Assembly (NCBI GenBank): GCA_034521575.1
Contig: JAXHMJ010000005.1
Location: 558,001-622,000 of the forward strand
Length of the DNA: 64,000 nucleotides
Reading direction: 5' to 3'
Source: a candidate division KSB1 bacterium
GTDB taxonomy: Bacteria > Zhuqueibacterota > Zhuqueibacteria > Residuimicrobiales > Krinioviventaceae
Both the position numbers and the translations under genes were made by a program. Below, one piece after another: positions 44,818 through 54,993 of this stretch; position 1 is the stretch's first letter; every line of letters begins with the position of its first letter. A model generated the notes under the pieces. The model searched no databases. It was given only the letters and a program-made list of their open reading frames with translations, and had not been told where the DNA came from.

Positions 44818-45750
44818 TTAGGCATCGTTTGATTTTTGAAAATCGGGATACAGAAAATGCAGCCGTTTTAGATAATACACGCGGGTAGCATAAAATGTCA
44901 ATACAAACAAAATGACAATCCATGGAAATCGCACAGCCACGCTAACTGACAATCCAAGCACGGAAAACTGTGTGGCTTTGAGAATCGTTGTTTCGCCGGG
45001 TTTTACCTGCGCATAAACAAACAAAGGGAACACGAGCAGCGCCGGCACGGCCAGCAGCCAATCTCTGATCAACAAACTGATCACCAGTACAACAAGTTCA
45101 AAGAAAAAGGCAATCAAGGCGGTTCCTCTTGCGCCATATTTGACAGCAACCGTAATTTTGCCCGTTTCAGCATCTCCTTTGCGGTCCGGCAACGTCGTGT
45201 ACAAAGAGACAGACACGCAGGCAAGACCGTACAGCCAGGCCTGTACCGGCCAGCCGCTGCCGCCGCCCGCATACCATCCCAGCGTATAGATCAATACTCC
45301 CCCTAAACCGTTGGCAACCATCCCGCCGACAGGTCTGTTTTTCCAGGTCAGCGGTGGAAAATTATACATCCAGCCTGTCACTGCCAGTAAAAGCACAAAA
45401 ACGGGAAAAATCTTTGGCATCCCCCAAAAACTCCAGATAAAAGAGGCGCTAATCAGCAAACCCGCTTCTACCCAGGCCTGCGTTCTGGATATATGTCCGG
45501 TGGCAATAAGAAACTTGCGGCCGTTGGCCCGGTCTGTGGCAACATCCTGAATCTGATTCAACACATACACAGCCGCCATAAGCGCTGTAACAGCTGCCAT
45601 CAGTCCCAGAGATCGATTCAAAGGCAGCGAGGTCAAACCGGCGCGTTTTGCTCCCCACCATCCGCAAAGAAAAAAAATCCATACAGGAAAAAACAATATC
45701 GGACGAACCAGGAAAAAACCATCCAGGCATTTGTAAATAAAATATTTCAT
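44818..45750 (-). CDS. UbiA-family prenyltransferase
   Basis: Membrane prenyltransferase of the UbiA superfamily: condenses a polyprenyl diphosphate with an aromatic or lipid acceptor. The 310 residues form about eight TM helices. First Asp motif NQIQDVATDRANGRK (NxxxDxxxD), second Asp motif LPDRKGDAETGKIT (DxxxD), with the aromatic segment WMYNFPPLTWKNRPVGG between. The acceptor is undetermined (quinone head group, geranylgeranyl-lipid or chlorophyll-type). Alone, followed by topA; not in a menaquinone cluster. Confidence 0.88.
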   Translation of the reverse strand: MKYFIYKCLDGFFLVRPILFFPVWIFFLCGWWGAKRAGLTSLPLNRSLGLMAAVTALMAAVYVLNQIQDVATDRANGRKFLIATGHISRTQAWVEAGLLISASFIWSFWGMPKIFPVFVLLLAVTGWMYNFPPLTWKNRPVGGMVANGLGGVLIYTLGWYAGGGSGWPVQAWLYGLACVSVSLYTTLPDRKGDAETGKITVAVKYGARGTALIAFFFELVVLVISLLIRDWLLAVPALLVFPLFVYAQVKPGETTILKATQFSVLGLSVSVAVRFPWIVILFVLTFYATRVYYLKRLHFLYPDFQKSNDA

Positions 45751-45897
45751 TCATGTCCGTTAATATTATATCGAGAGCTTGCAATTTCTAAAAAGCATAT
45801 CAGATTCCAAGAATCATCTCAGCGGTCCCCGTGCTGCCCCGAGTTTGCGCAAGACACAGTCAGGGTTAGAATAAATATTTTTTGAGTAAAAAACAAA

Positions 45898-48503
45898 CTA
45901 TTTTTTCTTTTTCATAGTTTCCCAGGTCCATTCACCGTTTTCATAAAAAGCCTGCCATTTCGTGGCTTTGCCGTCCTTGAGGCCGGCAAGGGCCTGTCGT
46001 TTTTCTTTGCGTTTCCATTTGATGACCGCCGGGTTGCCGTCCGGGTCGGTTTGCGGCGCATCGGCCAGGTAATGAAACTTGGGGTCCAGTTCATCGCGGT
46101 GCCGGGCCAGGTCCTCCACCATGGGACTTTTGGTTTCACGCGAACGCGGAAACTTGTTGGACGCCAGAAACACACCAGCGAGTCCGTCGCGCAAAATAAA
46201 ATAGCCGTCGGATTTTTCACATTTCAGCTCAGGCATGGGCACCGGATCGGCTTTCGGCGGCGCCGGTTGACCGTTGCGCATCAGCTTGCGCGTATTTTTA
46301 CAGTCCGGACTCGTACAGGCAAAAAACTTGCCGAACCTTCCGGTCTTTAGCTGCATGTCCGCTCCGCACTTGTCGCATTCCACAATCGGCCCGTCATATC
46401 CCTTGATACGGAACTGACCTGATTCTATCACCGTGCCGGGACAATCCGGACTGTTCCCGCACACCCACAGTCGGCGTTTTTCATCAATGAGCCACGAATC
46501 CATGGCCGTACCGCACTCGGGACAGCGTTTTTTCGAAAGCAGTTCCTTTGCCTCGGCATCTTCATCACCGGGCACCGGTTCTGCTTCCTCGCCGGGGATG
46601 AGATTGATGGTTTCTTTGCAGCGCTCCTTGGGCGGTTTGTTGTATCCGCTGCAACTGAGAAAACTGCCGGTGCGCGCGGTACGCAGCTGCATAGGCAATC
46701 CGCAGGCCGGACATTCAATATCCACAGGCACAGGCGCATTGTCCTGCATTTCTTTGTCCGCCTGATCCAGTTTAGAGGTAAAATCCGCATAAAATTCATT
46801 TAGGGTGTTCCGCCACTCCGCATCCCCCTCTGCAATTTCATCCAGCTGCTGCTCCATCTGTGCGGTAAAATCATAATCCATCAGATCGGTAAAATTATTC
46901 ACCAGCCGCTGGGTCACGATATCGCCGATTTTCTGCGCGTAAAACCGCTTTTTGATCAATTCCACATAACCGCGCTGCTGTATGGTGGAAATAATCGATG
47001 CATATGTCGACGGCCGTCCGATACCGCGTTTTTCCAGTTCCTTGACGAGACCGGCTTCGGTATAGCGCGGCGGCGGTTTGGTAAAATGCTGCGCCGGTTC
47101 GATATTCTTCGAGACCACAGATTTCGTCCGACCGTGACTTGGGGCAATTCAGCATCATCCTTTTCTTCGGCGGCAATACACGCATCCAGCCGTCAAACCG
47201 CATGACGCGACCGGTGGCGCGGCACTCGTAATCACCGGCTTGTACAACAATCGTAGACCGATCAAACTCCGCGGGTGTCATTTGGCTGGCCACAAACTGC
47301 CGCCAGATCAGATCGTAAAGCCGCGCTTCATCCCGGTCCAGTCCCTTGATACTTGCGGGGTCGCGTCCAATTTGGGTGGGTCGGATGGCTTCGTGCGCTT
47401 CCTGCGCCGACTCGCCGCTGGCATACACGTTGGCTTTGGGCGGCAGATAGCGTTTCCCATAGGTGTTGTCAATGTGCTCCCGGCAGGCCTTGAGCGCAAC
47501 CGGACTGATATTTCGAGAGTCGGTACGCATATAAGTGATATGTCCGGCCTGATACAACCGCTGCGCCAAAGTCATGGTTTTCTTTACTGAAAAACCAAGC
47601 CGAACGCTGGCCGCCTGCTGCAGCGTGCTGGTAATGAACGGCGGATGCGGCCGCTGCCTGACCGGTTTTGTTTTGAAATCAGAGACCGTAAATTCTTGCT
47701 CGCGCAGCTCGGCAAACGGCCTTGTCGACCTGCTCCCGGCTGCCGGGTACAAATTTTTTGCCTTTGTATTTGCTCACCTGAGCCCGGAACAGCTGTGGCG
47801 CTTTCAGATCGACAAAGACGTCCCAGTACTCTTCCGGGACAAACGCATGAATCTCGCGTTCGCGCTCCACAATCAGGCGAACCGCCACGGACTGCACACG
47901 GCCGGCGGAAAGTCCGCGCGCAACTTTTTTCCACAACAGCGGCGACACCATATAGCCTACCACCCGATCCAGAAACCGGCGCGTCTGCTGCGCTTCCACT
48001 CGTGTCATGTCCAGTTCACCGGGTTGCTCAAATGCCTGCTGTATGGCGGGTTTGGTGATCTCGCCGAATTTTACACGACGATAGCGCGCTGCATCGCCGC
48101 CGATAGCCTCGCGCAGATGCCAGGCAATGGCCTCGCCCTCACGGTCCAAATCCGTAGCCAAATACACGCTATCCGAAGACTCGGCCAGCTGTTTCAATTC
48201 TTTTAATATCTTGTGTTTGCCAGGTAAAATGATATAATTCGGTTTCCAACCGTTCTCCGGATCAAGCCCCATATTGCGAACCAGATTTGCATAAGAGCGT
48301 TCGCGCCGCAGTTTTTCTTTTTCTTCCTGGGGCAAATCTTTGGGAATGGGTTTCGCTTTGGGCTTGTCACCCAGGTCTTGGGCCGAAGTGGGCAGATCAC
48401 GGATATGCCCGACGCTGGAACGAACAATATAATCATCCCCCAGATATTTGTTGATGGTTTTGGCCTTGGCCGGAGATTCTACGATCACCAACGATTTTGC
48501 CAT
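45898..48503 (-). CDS. topA: DNA topoisomerase I, three frame breaks
   Basis: Relaxes negative supercoils; essential in most bacteria. The full locus is read across frames. N-terminal Toprim ([37 protein letters not shown]) to about 47720; the shifted frame then reads [14 protein letters not shown] and includes the active-site Tyr in [13 protein letters not shown]. Two further one-base losses near 47175 and 47132 lead via [10 protein letters not shown] to [31 protein letters not shown] and then three Cys4 zinc-ribbon repeats ([33 protein letters not shown]). A C-terminal tail ends KKKK. With one base removed and two added the protein would be about 865 residues, the long zinc-ribbon form. Since topA is essential, the breaks are probably sequence errors. 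Confidence 0.92.
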
Positions 48504-48595
48504 GGTTTTCTCCTCTTGAACGATCGGATCATCTGTTTTCTGAAAAAGTTCATTTTATTATTGTTCAATATAACACTGAAAGGTGCAATGGTTCA

Positions 48596-49261
48596 TCAAA
48601 TCATTGTTTGCCGAGGGCTGCAGAATTTTTTCATCAAATATTTATCACCAAAGGATTTGATAGCATAAGCAAAGAAAATTCCCGATAAAACATCAATACT
48701 GTAATGACCTCTGGATAAAAACAAAGCCGAAATAATTATAAAAACACAAACAATCAAAATAATCCGATAGTATTTATTCTGAACGAGCAGAAAATACATA
48801 TACGCAAACCCCGTGTGTCCGGATGGAAATACACCCAGTTCATATTTCGCAAACCCGTTAAACGGTCCCTGGGTGCCGTCAAACAACTCTGGATTCCCAA
48901 AGGGTGTTAAAATAATAAACACTTCCCGAACCAACTGAAACAAGCCACCCAATAATAAAAAATACGGAATTTTAGCATACTGTTGTTTATGAATCACATA
49001 AACAATAAACACAAATGCCGAAACGATCATAAAAATATCATAGATATAATCAATATCCCAATAGGGTAAATTATCAAGAATCAAGTCGGACAATACAGGC
49101 AGCTTTTCTCCCTCTTGAATATAATAATGCAAGTAGGTTTGAGAGTAATAATTCAGATTTTTACCTGCAATCAGAATTAATAATCCAACATAGAAATATT
49201 TATTTTTAAAGAGAGAATTCAGAGCATAACCGATTTCTTTGATCTTTCTATTCATATTCAT
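48596..49261 (-). CDS. PAP2-family membrane phosphatase
   Basis: Lipid- or polyprenyl-diphosphate phosphatase-like membrane protein. The 221 residues have about six TM helices and two PAP2 blocks: FPSGHTGFAYMYFLL (SGH) and SRGHYSIDVLSGI (SRxHxxxD), with the order of the short PAP2-type enzymes. N-terminus rich in Lys/Asn/Tyr, and the gene is more AT-rich than its neighbours, consistent with lateral acquisition, though this is only a visual impression. Divergent from the second GH9 gene. The substrate could be phosphatidic acid or undecaprenyl diphosphate. Confidence 0.82.
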   Translation of the reverse strand: MNMNRKIKEIGYALNSLFKNKYFYVGLLILIAGKNLNYYSQTYLHYYIQEGEKLPVLSDLILDNLPYWDIDYIYDIFMIVSAFVFIVYVIHKQQYAKIPYFLLLGGLFQLVREVFIILTPFGNPELFDGTQGPFNGFAKYELGVFPSGHTGFAYMYFLLVQNKYYRIILIVCVFIIISALFLSRGHYSIDVLSGIFFAYAIKSFGDKYLMKKFCSPRQTMI

Positions 49262-49398
49262 TCTTTCGCGAAAAAATCATACTTTTTTTTAAATAATTTA
49301 CAACATTTTACAAATTAATGCAATGCCATTCGACAGCTTTCATCGCCATTGGCATTTGAATTAATACTAAAATCCAAATAACCTGCCAATAAAAACCC

Positions 49399-49427
49399 TT
49401 GATAAAGTACTAAAAATGTGTTACCAT
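49399..49427 (+). promoter_or_regulatory. Candidate promoter of the second GH9 gene
   Basis: TTGATA (49399-49404), 17 bases, TACCAT (49422-49427). The -35 matches five of six consensus positions and the -10 four. The start at 49472 would be about 38 bases downstream of the transcription start. Confidence 0.35.
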
Positions 49428-49471
49428 AGGACGTAACTCTTGAATCAATGCTCGGGAGGGCAAGTTACCTC

Positions 49472-51911
49472 ATGAAAAAATGCTTACTATTCTTGTTGTT
49501 TTGTGCGTCTGGCACACTGATTTCGGCGGATTTGACCCGGGACGGATATTTTGAAGAGCCGGGATTAACCTTTCTGGTTTTTCACAATGACTATGCGGAA
49601 GGTCATCAAGGCGGTTTGGAGATCATTCAGCATGATGAGCGCATTGTCACCAACGGCAATGTTCAGTTATCCGTTACGCCCGGACAATGGACGCCCTATC
49701 CAGTCATGCAGGAACGCCAGGTATTTGCCGACGAAAACCGTATCTCAATATCCGGTACTTTTCCGGACCTGGGCATCGCGTATAGCATCCATATCACATC
49801 CGAACGCGAAGGCTTTCACATTCAGCTTGACCTGAAAGACCCTCTGCCGCTGCATTGGGTAGGGCGCATCGGATTCAATATCGAACTTTTTCCTCCGGCA
49901 TTTTTCGGCAAGACCTGGCAGATGGACGAAACATCCGGTTATTTTCCCAGACAGGCGGGCGGGCCGGTCAAATTAACCGCTGCGGATAATATCCAGCCGC
50001 TGCCCATCGCAGTTGGCCGGCATCTTACGGTTGCTCCTGAAGACGAGATTCATAAAATATCCTTCCGTTCTCTGACCAGTGATCTGGCCCTGTATGACGG
50101 CCGCATTCCGGAAAGCAATGGATGGTTTATCGTTCGCTCCAACATACCCGCCGGAGCCACCAAAGGCGCCGTGGAGTGGTTCATCCGGCCCCATATTCAA
50201 TCCAATTACCAACGCTCCCCGCAAATTTTGTATTCGCAGTGCGGTTATCATCCGCTGCAGGAGAAAAAAGCATTGATCGAGCTGGACCCTTCTGCTCAGG
50301 GATTCGAGCGCGCCATGCTGAAAAAACTGGGAACAGACGGAAAGGAACATATTGTCTTTGTCAAGCCGGTAAAAAAACAGAGCCGATTTTTACGCTATCT
50401 CTATGCCTCGTTTGATTTCACACCGGTTAAAACGCCCGGTATGTACTGCATCGAGTACGGTAAAACAAAAAGTCCGTATTTCCGCATCGGCGAATACGAC
50501 CATTCCGAGCTCTGGCGGCATACCCTGACGACCTTTTTACCGGTGCAAATGTGCCACATGGAGGTTCGTGACCGCTTCCGGGTATGGCACGGCGTCTGCC
50601 ATCTGGATGATGCCCTCCAGGCGCCCACGGATCATAAACATTTTGGTTTTTATCAGCAGGGCAGTCAGACCCAAACTTCTTACAAGCCCTATGAGCATAT
50701 TCCCGGCCTGAATACCGGTGGCTGGCACAGCGCCGGCGATTATGATCTTTCAGCCTATTCCCAATCTTTGACGGTATATACTCTTTCACTTGTACAGGAA
50801 ACCTTTGCACCGGATATGGATGAGGTGACGGTACTGCCTGAAGACCGTTATGTCAGAGCTGCATCATCCCGACCGCCAACCGGATTTAATTCAGCAAATT
50901 GAACACGGTGTGCGGTACCTGATGAACACCTACAAGGCATGCGGTCATATTCCGTTAGGCGTCATTTCTCCCACCCTGAAACAATATGTGCATTTGGGAG
51001 ACGCCATGAGTATGACCGACAACCAGATTTATCATATCTCCAAGGATATGATCCCGACCCCCCGGTACAGACGCGGAGAAATGGATGACCGCTGGGTGTT
51101 TACAGATTATAATCCGGTTCTGCAATATCAGGCCATCCAGGCCTTTGCGGCCGCCAGCCGGTCGCTTGCCGGCTATAATCCATCGTTATCTGTTGAGTGT
51201 ATTCGAACCGCCAAGGCGTTGTGGAATGATGTTCACCAACGCAGAGCACGAAACATAGGGTCGACGGACAATGCGGATAAAAATGAGCAAGAGTACCTGG
51301 CTGCTGTAGAACTGTTCCTGTCCACAGGATCGCAAGACTATCGCAAGATCGTGACAAATCGAAACCGCATCAAGGACAACTTTGAGCGTCTGGGGTGGTC
51401 CGCCTGCCGGGCCCTGCAAGCACTAAATGACAGCGCGTTCAGCGTGTTTCTTCTACAATGCGCGCGTGATTATGAGCAAAACCTCGACGCTCAACTCACA
51501 GCCAATCCTTTTGAACTGCCCCTTTCTAAAGAGCGAAACGTGTGGGGCACCGGCCGGGAAATCCTGAATTTCGGCATGCGTTATTATTATCTTCACCGCC
51601 GGTTTCCGGAACTCTTTGATACCGCCCCGGTGCATCGGGCGCTGGAGTATGTGCTGGGCCGGCATCCCGGTTCTCATATTTCGTTTGTCTCCGGTGTGGG
51701 ATCATACTCGGTGACCACCGCTTACGGTGTCAATCGCGGCGACTGGTCCTATATCCCCGGCGGTGTGGTTTCCGGCACAGCCATCATTGAATCGGACCTG
51801 CCTGAACTCAAACAGGACTGGCCTTATCTGTGGCAGCAAACCCAGTATACCATCGAAGCCGCAGCTTTTTTTATCTTTTGTTCGCTGGCGCACGCATCCC
51901 TATTACCCTGA
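49472..51911 (+). CDS. Divergent GH9-family glycoside hydrolase, one frame break
   Basis: Signal peptide MKKCLLFLLFCASGTLISA starts at 49472 (GGGAGG about 12 bases ahead). A beta-rich N-terminal region of about 240 residues (FEEPGLTFLVFHNDYAEGHQ; NIPAGATKGAVEWFIRP) has no firm family. Then a CelD_N-like Ig domain (ILYSQCGYHPLQEKKALIEL) and the GH9 catalytic domain: GGWHSAGDYDL, the broken site, HPDRQPDLIQQIEHGVRYL, and VLGRHPGSHISFVSGVGSYS with YTIEAAAFF (candidate acid). DAGD reads SAGD here, so the first Asp of the pair is Ser. The break near 50850-50865 is cured by removing one base (GTC-A-GAG). No C-terminal sorting domain, unlike the first GH9. Substrate unknown. Confidence 0.82.
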
Positions 51912-51937
51912 ATCTTTATCATTCAAGAGGTTTGATT

Positions 51938-52782
51938 ATGCACAAATTTCCCAAACGCGGAATTGCAGGTATACTATTAATCGTGATTTTCTGGTATCTG
52001 AACTGGACACTGCAGGGAGCGCGTACCCATGTGCTGTTTTTCCCGCAGTGGCTGGGATATGCCCTGACCATAGACGCCATTGTCTATGTGCGCAAAGGGA
52101 CATCCCTCTTTGCACGTTCGTGGAAACGCTATATCGGTTTATTTCTCATCTCCGCGCCGGCCTGGTGGCTGTTTGAATTGTTCAATCTGCGCCTGGAGAA
52201 TTGGGTATACCTGGGCAAAGACATCTTTTCTTCCGGCCACTATGCCATGTTTGCCACATTCAGCTTTAGTACAGTGATTCCGGCCGTGCTTGGCACAGCC
52301 GAACTGGCAGGCACGTTCAAATGGATTCAGCGCATGGGAAAAGGTTCCCGGTTCGAGTACAAAAACAGTCAAATACGCGCGACGTTTGTCATGGGATGGA
52401 TCATGCTGGCCCTTTTGCTGCTCTGGCCGCTTTACTTTTTCCCCTGGTCTGGGTATCTGTCTATTGTATCATTGATCCTCTCAACCACTGGTGGAATAAC
52501 CGATCCCTGTTTCAGACTGTCAAACACGGTGACTGGCGGCCGGTTATCGCATTATGGACGGGTGTATTGATCTGCGGTTTTTTCTGGGAGTTCTGGAATT
52601 ATTACGCTTATCCCAAATGGGTGTATCAGGTGCCGTTTGTTGATTTTCTGCATATATTCGAGATGCCGCTCATCGGATATCTGGGATACCTGCCGTTTTC
52701 GATGGAATTGTTCGCCTTGTACCACCTGATCACTCGACTGGTCGGTCGGCATGATCCCAACTATATTCAGTTAATGAGATAA
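51938..52782 (+). CDS. Polytopic membrane protein, one frame break
   Basis: Unrecognised integral membrane protein. ATG 51938 has AGAGG 7 bases upstream. The first frame has TMs FPKRGIAGILLIVIFWYLNW, WLGYALTIDAIVYV and YIGLFLISAPAWWLFELFNL, with a highly aromatic character. It derails in the T5C4 run at about 52437-52445; adding a C gives LYFFPLVWVSVYCIIDPLNH, and the next frame continues to 52782 with about three more helices (VIALWTGVLICGFFWEFWNY; IFEMPLIGYLGYLPFSMELF). Repaired length about 281. Follows GH9 by 26 bases, so it may be co-transcribed. The two WE-F-N-Y/F segments look like an internal repeat. Function unknown. Confidence 0.7.
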
Positions 52783-52786
52783 AACA

Positions 52787-53007
52787 ATGGAAATCCGTAT
52801 TTCAGGCTCAAACACACTGTCCGCTCGGCTCCCCCATCACCGATTCTCGGCGCACCTGTGTCCGTCCGCTCACTCGGCATCTGGGCGCCGGATCATATTG
52901 AAGAAAAAACACTTTCAGAAAAACTCGAATGCTTTATCCAGCGACTCCTGGATACCTGCGGGGGAGAATTGACGGATAGTACGATATTTTCACAAGCATT
53001 TGGATAA
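52787..53007 (+). CDS. Small uncharacterised protein, frame broken in a C run
   Basis: ATG 52787 is 5 bases after the membrane-protein stop. The written frame ends early in nonsense; if the C5 run near 52831 had six bases, it would read MEIRISGSNTLSARLPPSPI and then LGAPVSVRSLGIWAPDHIEE and KLECFIQRLLDTCGGEL to TAA 53007, 73 residues. The repaired version looks protein-like (amphipathic helix, balanced composition), but I recognise no family and cannot exclude chance. Confidence 0.4.
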
Positions 53008-53013
53008 AATACC

Positions 53014-53042
53014 TTGACATAAAGAAAATTATTATCTATATT
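53014..53042 (+). promoter_or_regulatory. Strong sigma-70-type promoter of the surface-protein cluster
   Basis: TTGACA (53014-53019), exactly 17 bases, TATATT (53037-53042): a near-consensus promoter in an AT-rich stretch. Transcription would start near 53049, leaving an untranslated leader of about 220 bases before the first gene at 53272. Confidence 0.7.
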
Positions 53043-53096
53043 TTTAAATTACCAAATAAAAGTCATTCCTATGTTTTTAAAAGCTATGCATTTCAT

Positions 53097-53150
53097 CTGC
53101 TCAACCATAAAATAGCAATGAACAGACTCTCAATCTGGAAAGTTGAGCAG
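53097..53150 (+). other. Structured element in the 5' leader of the surface cluster
   Basis: A perfect 9-bp stem (53097-53105 with 53142-53150, CTGCTCAAC and its complement) encloses a smaller hairpin CAGA/TCTG (53123-53126 with 53134-53137). Further down, CCCC (53240-53243) can pair with GGGG (53262-53265), the latter being the ribosome-binding site of the gene at 53272. No T tract follows, so not a simple terminator. I do not recognise a known riboswitch class. Confidence 0.45.
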
Positions 53151-53271
53151 GAATTGTAATTTTAAACGCAGTTTCAATATATTCAAGACAATTTTATTTA
53201 GCCTGTTTGTTTGAAATTTAACAGGGACATTATTCAGATCCCCGAATAATTAATTAAATCAGGGGTAACCT

Positions 53272-54978
53272 ATGAAACTGCTTGGCTTTAGCTTTCACTG
53301 TCTGATATTTATATTCTTATTCTTGCCGGTACAGGGCCGATCGATAGGTATTGAAGTGTTCAATCAAAACGTTCAGATATCCGGTCAATCGCAAATCTAC
53401 ACCGAACTTTACAAAAGCACCGGCGCCAATCCCGGACGCCCGCCTTCAACCGCCAGAATTACAGCCAATCCTCACTTGCGTTTTTCTGACCTGTTCACGG
53501 TCTCGGCCCAGCTCATGCTGTCCACAGAGGGGTCAAGCGCACGTCAAAACATCAATATACTGGGACTGCATCCAACGTGGAGCTGGGGTAAAGCTCATGT
53601 CGGAGATTATTCGGATTATTTTTCCCGATATACATTTAACGGCATCAATGTCAAGGGCGCGGAAATTGATTTGTTCCCGGGCAATTTCCGATTCACGCTT
53701 GGCGGCGGACAAACACGCCGTGCTGTAGAGGGTACCCTGGTGCATGAAAGTTATGATCAGTATATGGCATCCTCCAGGATCGGATATCAAACAAAAAACA
53801 ATTCATTCTTTCATTTGATTTTCCTGAAAGCAAAAGATGATCCGGCCTCTCTGAAAAAACCAAAGGACTGGGACTATGATTACGTGATTCCGGATACACT
53901 GGAAACAGAACTGGATACCCTTTGGATCGAACCGCCCTATAATCCCCTTTCCGTCACCCCCCAGGAAAACCTGGTGATCGGTTTCGCCTCAAGATTGAAT
54001 CTACTGAACAATCACATATCACTTGAGATTGAAGGCAACGGCAGCGCCTATACAAAGGACATAAACGCATCTGCGGTCAAAATGGACAGCCTGGATATTG
54101 ACTCATTTACTGAATCATTATTCACCGAACTCTTTACCCCGCGTGCGGGCTCTAACTTTGATTACGCACTCAACACCCATGTGGAGGTCACTCTCGACAA
54201 AATCAATATGAATGCCGGATATCGGCGCATCGGTCCCGGATATATTTCTCTCGGTACCCCTTCTATGGTCAATGATCGCCGGGAGCTGCTGCTGAACACC
54301 CGTTTTCGGACCGGCATTCACCGTATACGGCTCGGATGGAATCAACTATCAGATAATCTTTTAGACCAAAAATTACAGACCAATATCCGCAACCAGTTGC
54401 AGGGCTCGGTATCTACCATCACCAAACATTGGCATTCCCGCATTAATCTCCGATCTCTGATCATGAACAACCAGGCATCTTCCGATTCCATAGAATGGAA
54501 TTTTAATAATTATATTATCTCAACGCATCAATCTTTCGTACCGGGACGCGAATCCACGTTGCGTAATATCGGTCTACAGTACACGTTTCAGACCTCGGAA
54601 AAAACCTTATTCGCAGAGTCGACGACGAGCCGCTATCACACTGCAAGTTTAACGACAAACATCCGGATCGCACAACAATTGAGTTTAAACACATCAATCG
54701 GCCTGTCTCTGAGAGATTCAAATCATCGCGGTCAATATACCACCCAGGTGTATTCCGCGAGACTCGTGCATACTGCATTCAGGAACAAATTATCCACTGT
54801 ATTTTTCACCTCATCATCTATGGTCAGAGACACGCGCATGCTCAGAACCGGGCTGACGTCCAATTACCGTCTGGGCGCTTCGTATAGACTGACATTAAAT
54901 CTGTCGTTCAACGATTTCAGCGGTACGCGCAAATACAGAGAATTTCGACCCACATTAATGTTGTCCCGTCAATTTTAA
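53272..54978 (+). CDS. Outer-membrane beta-barrel protein of the surface cluster
   Basis: The 568 residues start with a signal peptide (LLGFSFHCLIFIFLFLPVQGRS) and continue as regularly alternating beta-strands, with repeated aromatic/polar pairs (GLHPTWSWGKAHVGDYSDYFS; RMLRTGLTSNYRLGASYRLT), ending in Phe (LMLSRQF), the hallmark of BamA-inserted barrels. About 22-26 strands would fit the length (estimate). No family recognised. AGGGG 7 bases upstream. First gene of a three-gene cluster with the lipoprotein 15 bases after it, so probably its partner at the cell surface. Confidence 0.8.
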   Translation: MKLLGFSFHCLIFIFLFLPVQGRSIGIEVFNQNVQISGQSQIYTELYKSTGANPGRPPSTARITANPHLRFSDLFTVSAQLMLSTEGSSARQNINILGLHPTWSWGKAHVGDYSDYFSRYTFNGINVKGAEIDLFPGNFRFTLGGGQTRRAVEGTLVHESYDQYMASSRIGYQTKNNSFFHLIFLKAKDDPASLKKPKDWDYDYVIPDTLETELDTLWIEPPYNPLSVTPQENLVIGFASRLNLLNNHISLEIEGNGSAYTKDINASAVKMDSLDIDSFTESLFTELFTPRAGSNFDYALNTHVEVTLDKINMNAGYRRIGPGYISLGTPSMVNDRRELLLNTRFRTGIHRIRLGWNQLSDNLLDQKLQTNIRNQLQGSVSTITKHWHSRINLRSLIMNNQASSDSIEWNFNNYIISTHQSFVPGRESTLRNIGLQYTFQTSEKTLFAESTTSRYHTASLTTNIRIAQQLSLNTSIGLSLRDSNHRGQYTTQVYSARLVHTAFRNKLSTVFFTSSSMVRDTRMLRTGLTSNYRLGASYRLTLNLSFNDFSGTRKYREFRPTLMLSRQF

Positions 54979-54993
54979 ATGGCTGGAGGCCAT

